NCBI GenBank assembly: GCA_946061495.1
Contig: CAMGSV010000111.1
Location: forward strand, 1 to 8,141
From: an uncultured Spirochaetales bacterium
Lineage (GTDB): Bacteria; Spirochaetota; Spirochaetia; Treponematales; Treponemataceae
DNA: 8,141 bases
Direction of reading: 5' to 3'
A program made the translations under genes and the position numbers. Under the pieces are notes generated by a model that was given only the letters and a program-made list of their open reading frames with translations, ran no database searches and was not told the DNA's origin. This document shows, piece by piece, positions 6,012-8,141 of the stretch (position 1 is the first letter of the stretch; each line of letters opens with the position of its first letter).

Positions 6012-6039
6012 AAGATACAATGCACCCAGAATATGTCAA
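6012..6039 (-). promoter_or_regulatory. Possible second, downstream promoter of thrC
   Basis: Read on the minus strand: a perfect TTGACA (6039-6034), a 16-base spacer and TATCTT (6017-6012, 4 of 6). Transcription would start near 6005, directly before the ribosome binding site. Its weaker -10 makes it secondary to P1. Its -35 overlaps the P1 start region, so the two could not fire freely together. Confidence 0.4.
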
Positions 6040-6042
6040 TCG

Positions 6043-6071
6043 ATTATATCATAGTGATTTGTAATATACAA
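6043..6071 (-). promoter_or_regulatory. Promoter P1 of thrC with extended -10
   Basis: Read on the minus strand: TTGTAT (6071-6066), a 17-base spacer, then TATAAT (6048-6043) preceded by TGA, which is a perfect extended -10. Transcription would start near 6036, about 47 bases before the ATG. Confidence 0.65.
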
Positions 6072-6111
6072 GTTTTTCACTGCCAGACATGGAGAAAAAG
6101 CAAGTTTTTCA
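6069..6111. repeat. Two direct copies of CAAGTTTTTCA upstream of thrC
   Basis: Identical 11-base copies lie at 6069-6079 and 6101-6111, 32 bases apart (about three helical turns). On the thrC strand they read TGAAAAACTTG. The nearer copy overlaps the -35 box of P1 and the farther sits at an activator-like distance. A regulator binding site is possible; no known motif is recognised. Confidence 0.35.
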
Positions 6112-6155
6112 TCGATTTGTGGGGAGTTTTCAGGATGGGAAGCAGTTTGAATGGC

Positions 6156-6183
6156 TTGTCATAAGACTTCCCACTAGTATTTT
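6156..6183 (+). promoter_or_regulatory. Possible uvrA promoter
   Basis: TTGTCA (6156-6161, 5 of 6), a 16-base spacer and TATTTT (6178-6183, 4 of 6) could drive uvrA with a leader of about 160 bases. Other AT-rich -10-like hexamers (6210-6225) lack a matching -35. No Firmicute LexA-type box (GAAC-N4-GTTC) was found between thrC and uvrA. Confidence 0.35.
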
Positions 6184-6350
6184 TCCCCTGAAATCGATAG
6201 AATATCCTGTATTATGTATTATATTCGCAGAACTGCCTGCATGAGAGGAAGGGTATTGTATCCTTGGAATCCATTTACGGAATGTGATTGGCAGGGCAAG
6301 CGGCGGTTCTGTTTCTGCATGCTTATTTTTTTGACGGAGACAATTCTTTA

Positions 6351-8141
6351 ATGGCAGAAAGCGACAAGCTCATAGTCCGGGGTGCCCGGGAGCATAACTT
6401 GAAAAACATCGACGTGGAGATGCCACGGAACAAGCTGGTGGTGATCTCTGGTCTTTCCGGGTCGGGGAAGAGTTCCCTGGCCTTTGACACCATCTTTGCG
6501 GAGGGCCAGCGCCGCTACATGGAAAGCCTTTCCTCCTACGCACGGCAGTTTTTGGGGCGCATGGACAAGCCCGACATCGACTACATCGAGGGGCTTTCCC
6601 CAGCCATTTCCATCGAGCAGAAGACTACCCATCGCAATCCACGATCCACGGTGGGAACGGTTACGGAGATTTATGACTACTACCGACTCCTCTTTGCACG
6701 GATTGGCATTCCCCATTGCCCTGACTGCGGCCGGGAAATCCGGGAGCAGTCCACGGACCAGATTATCGATGCGGTGATGTCCTGGGAGGAGGGGGCTAAG
6801 ATTCAGATTCTGGCCCCTGTCATCTTCCGCAAGAAGGGGGAGCACCAGAAGGTGATTGAGGATGCTCGGAAGGCGGGGTACCTGCGGGCCAGAATCGACG
6901 GCATGATGGTGGAGCTGGAGGATGGGGTGAAGCTGGACAAGCAGAAGAAGCACTCCATCGACTTGGTGGTTGACCGCATCGTGCTGTCGGACCAGGTGCG
7001 GAAGCGGGTGGCCGCCTCTGTGGAGACAGCCCTGGAGGCAGCCAACGGCATGACGGTCATTACCCGGCGGATTGGGGACTCGGAGACGGAGCATTTTTTC
7101 TCCCAGAAGAATTCCTGCCCCGACTGCGGCATCTCCATTCCTGAGCTGCAGCCGAGGCTCTTTTCCTTCAACAATCCCGTGGGAGCCTGCCCTGACTGCA
7201 CCGGCCTGGGGGAGACCATGGAATTCGACCTGGATCTGATTGTGCCGGACAAGTCCAAGTCCTTTGACGAGGGGGCCTTCGGTTCCTACAATCCCACCTC
7301 GGCCTGGCAGCGGACACGGTTCCAAGCTCTGGCCAACGAGTACGGCTTCAGTCTTTCGGACCCCTACGAAAACCTCACTCCCGCCCAGCAGCAGGTGATT
7401 TTCTACGGCAGTGACAAGCCCCTGCACTTTGTGTACCACAAGCAGAGCGGGGAGGGGCATTCGGTGTACAACAAGCCTTGGCCGGGAATCTTTGCGGATC
7501 TGAAGCGTCGCCAGATGGAAAGCTTCTCCGAGGCCCAGCGGGAGAGCTACGAGAAGTACATGGTCCACCGCCAGTGCACCTGCTGCGGCGGTTATCGGCT
7601 GAAGAAGGAGGCTCTGGCGGTGACGGTGGGTGGCAAGAGCATCTTCCAGCTGACCCAGCTTTCCGTGGGGGAGTCAATTGAATTCTTCAACCGGCTCCAG
7701 CTGACGGAGACGGAGGAGCAGATTGCCCGCCAGATCAAGAAGGAGATTCAGGACCGGCTCTCCTTCATGAAGAATGTGGGGCTTGACTACCTGACCCTGG
7801 AGCGGCAGGCTGCCACCCTTTCTGGCGGAGAGGCCCAGCGGATTCGGCTTGCCACCCAGATTGGCTCCAGTCTCATGGGGGTGCTCTACATTCTGGACGA
7901 ACCCTCCATCGGCCTGCACCAGCGGGACAACCAGCGGCTCATCGACACCCTTACCTACCTGCGGGACCTGGGCAACACCTTGGTGGTGGTGGAGCATGAT
8001 GAGCAGACCCTCCGCACCGCCGACTGGATCATCGACCTGGGGCCCGGTGCCGGTGTCCATGGGGGAAATGTGGTGGCGTCTGGAACGCCGGAGCAGGTGA
8101 TGCAGGTGGCCGAAAGCCTCACAGGGCAGTATTTAGCCGGC
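6351..8141 (+). CDS. uvrA: Excinuclease ABC subunit A (3' partial)
   Basis: The damage-recognition ATPase of nucleotide excision repair, which dimerises, loads UvrB on lesions and leaves. The frame is open without a stop or frameshift from the ATG to the window end, giving 597 of about 940 residues. Seen: Walker A GLSGSGKS (34-41), RRYMESLSSYARQFLG downstream of it, CPDC (123-126), the UvrB-binding/insertion region, a zinc module CPDC (256-259) with CPDC (280-283), a further CTCC (409-412), the ABC signature LSGGEAQR (490-497), Walker B VLYILDEPS (511-519) and the H-loop His549 in VEHDE. The first ATPase site half is complete; the second ABC module lies beyond the window. GGAGA 10-11 bases upstream is a slightly distant ribosome binding site. 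It is divergent from thrC and not next to uvrB here. Codons look more G/C-rich at third positions than in the glycosyltransferase. Confidence 0.97.
   Translation, partial: MAESDKLIVRGAREHNLKNIDVEMPRNKLVVISGLSGSGKSSLAFDTIFAEGQRRYMESLSSYARQFLGRMDKPDIDYIEGLSPAISIEQKTTHRNPRSTVGTVTEIYDYYRLLFARIGIPHCPDCGREIREQSTDQIIDAVMSWEEGAKIQILAPVIFRKKGEHQKVIEDARKAGYLRARIDGMMVELEDGVKLDKQKKHSIDLVVDRIVLSDQVRKRVAASVETALEAANGMTVITRRIGDSETEHFFSQKNSCPDCGISIPELQPRLFSFNNPVGACPDCTGLGETMEFDLDLIVPDKSKSFDEGAFGSYNPTSAWQRTRFQALANEYGFSLSDPYENLTPAQQQVIFYGSDKPLHFVYHKQSGEGHSVYNKPWPGIFADLKRRQMESFSEAQRESYEKYMVHRQCTCCGGYRLKKEALAVTVGGKSIFQLTQLSVGESIEFFNRLQLTETEEQIARQIKKEIQDRLSFMKNVGLDYLTLERQAATLSGGEAQRIRLATQIGSSLMGVLYILDEPSIGLHQRDNQRLIDTLTYLRDLGNTLVVVEHDEQTLRTADWIIDLGPGAGVHGGNVVASGTPEQVMQVAESLTGQYLAG

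Larger units (their letters stand above)
6026..6350. other. Divergent thrC-uvrA intergenic region
   Basis: A 325-base region more AT-rich than its flanks. The left end holds the thrC promoters and the CAAGTTTTTCA repeats; the middle holds a candidate uvrA promoter. From about 6226 to 6330 I see only a short inverted repeat, GCAG-AA-CTGC (6227-6236), and no convincing gene, RNA or terminator. GGAG (6336-6339), 11 bases before the uvrA ATG, is its likely ribosome binding site. Confidence 0.6.

Noticed and set aside
5990..6060. T-box leader for thrC
   Set aside because: The leader is at most about 47 bases and has no T-box sequence or terminator hairpin.
6089..6244. A 51-codon ATG-started frame in the thrC-uvrA intergenic region
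   Set aside because: There is no ribosome binding site, codon use is AT-rich and unlike the neighbours, and the frame overlaps a repeat copy and the candidate uvrA promoter. Chance is the better explanation unless it is conserved.
6026..6350. LexA/SOS box for uvrA
   Set aside because: I found no GAAC-N4-GTTC-like palindrome in the region. A diverged operator cannot be excluded by eye.
6348..7568. A 406-codon open frame on the minus strand, and shorter ones nearby, inside uvrA
   Set aside because: It lies entirely antisense to a full set of UvrA motifs. Its translation is low-complexity, rich in Leu, His, Gly and Pro, as expected from the complement of GC-rich codons.
1..8141. One novel multi-gene system, such as a defence island or mobile element, spanning the window
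   Set aside because: The genes are recognisable housekeeping or metabolic families in separate transcription units with their own terminators. I see no transposase, integrase, terminal repeats, CRISPR repeats or toxin-antitoxin pair.

Overview
The window looks like ordinary chromosome from a moderately GC-rich, low-oxygen Firmicute of the class Clostridia, perhaps an Oscillospiraceae-type gut commensal. This rests on AGGAGG-type ribosome binding sites, compact gene packing, intrinsic terminators with T-tracts, and a very short ferredoxin-thioredoxin reductase-like protein beside thioredoxin. The lineage is inferred from gene content and style only.

Layout: (1) 2-1796 (+), a two-gene membrane-lipid or glycolipid unit: a family 2 glycosyltransferase cut by the window's left edge, then a PlsC-type acyltransferase one base after its stop. 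(2) 1840-3278 (+), a monocistronic AzgA/NCS2 purine-base permease with its own promoter, a pair of TGTGACAT repeats around the -10 box, and a strong terminator. (3) About 3365-3998 (+), a two-gene redox operon of a 66-residue six-cysteine FTR-like protein and thioredoxin, closed by a terminator. (4) 4009-4573 (+), a dCMP deaminase whose promoter sits so close to its ATG that the mRNA may be leaderless, ending at a bidirectional terminator shared with the convergent gene. (5) 4577-6071 (-), threonine synthase with well-formed promoters. (6) 6351-8141 (+), the N-terminal 597 residues of UvrA, open to the right edge, diverging from thrC across a 325-base intergenic region.

The genes do not form one pathway. 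Two pairs make functional sense together: glycosyltransferase with acyltransferase (assembly of a glycosylated, acylated lipid or terpenoid), and FTR-like protein with thioredoxin (probable electron flow from ferredoxin to thioredoxin). The permease (purine salvage) and the dCMP deaminase (dUMP supply for dTMP) both concern nucleotides but are separately transcribed. I see no rRNA, tRNA, CRISPR array, insertion sequence, prophage or defence system. The points most worth following are the minimal FTR-like protein, the possible leaderless dCMP deaminase transcript, and the repeated motifs in the permease and thrC promoters.
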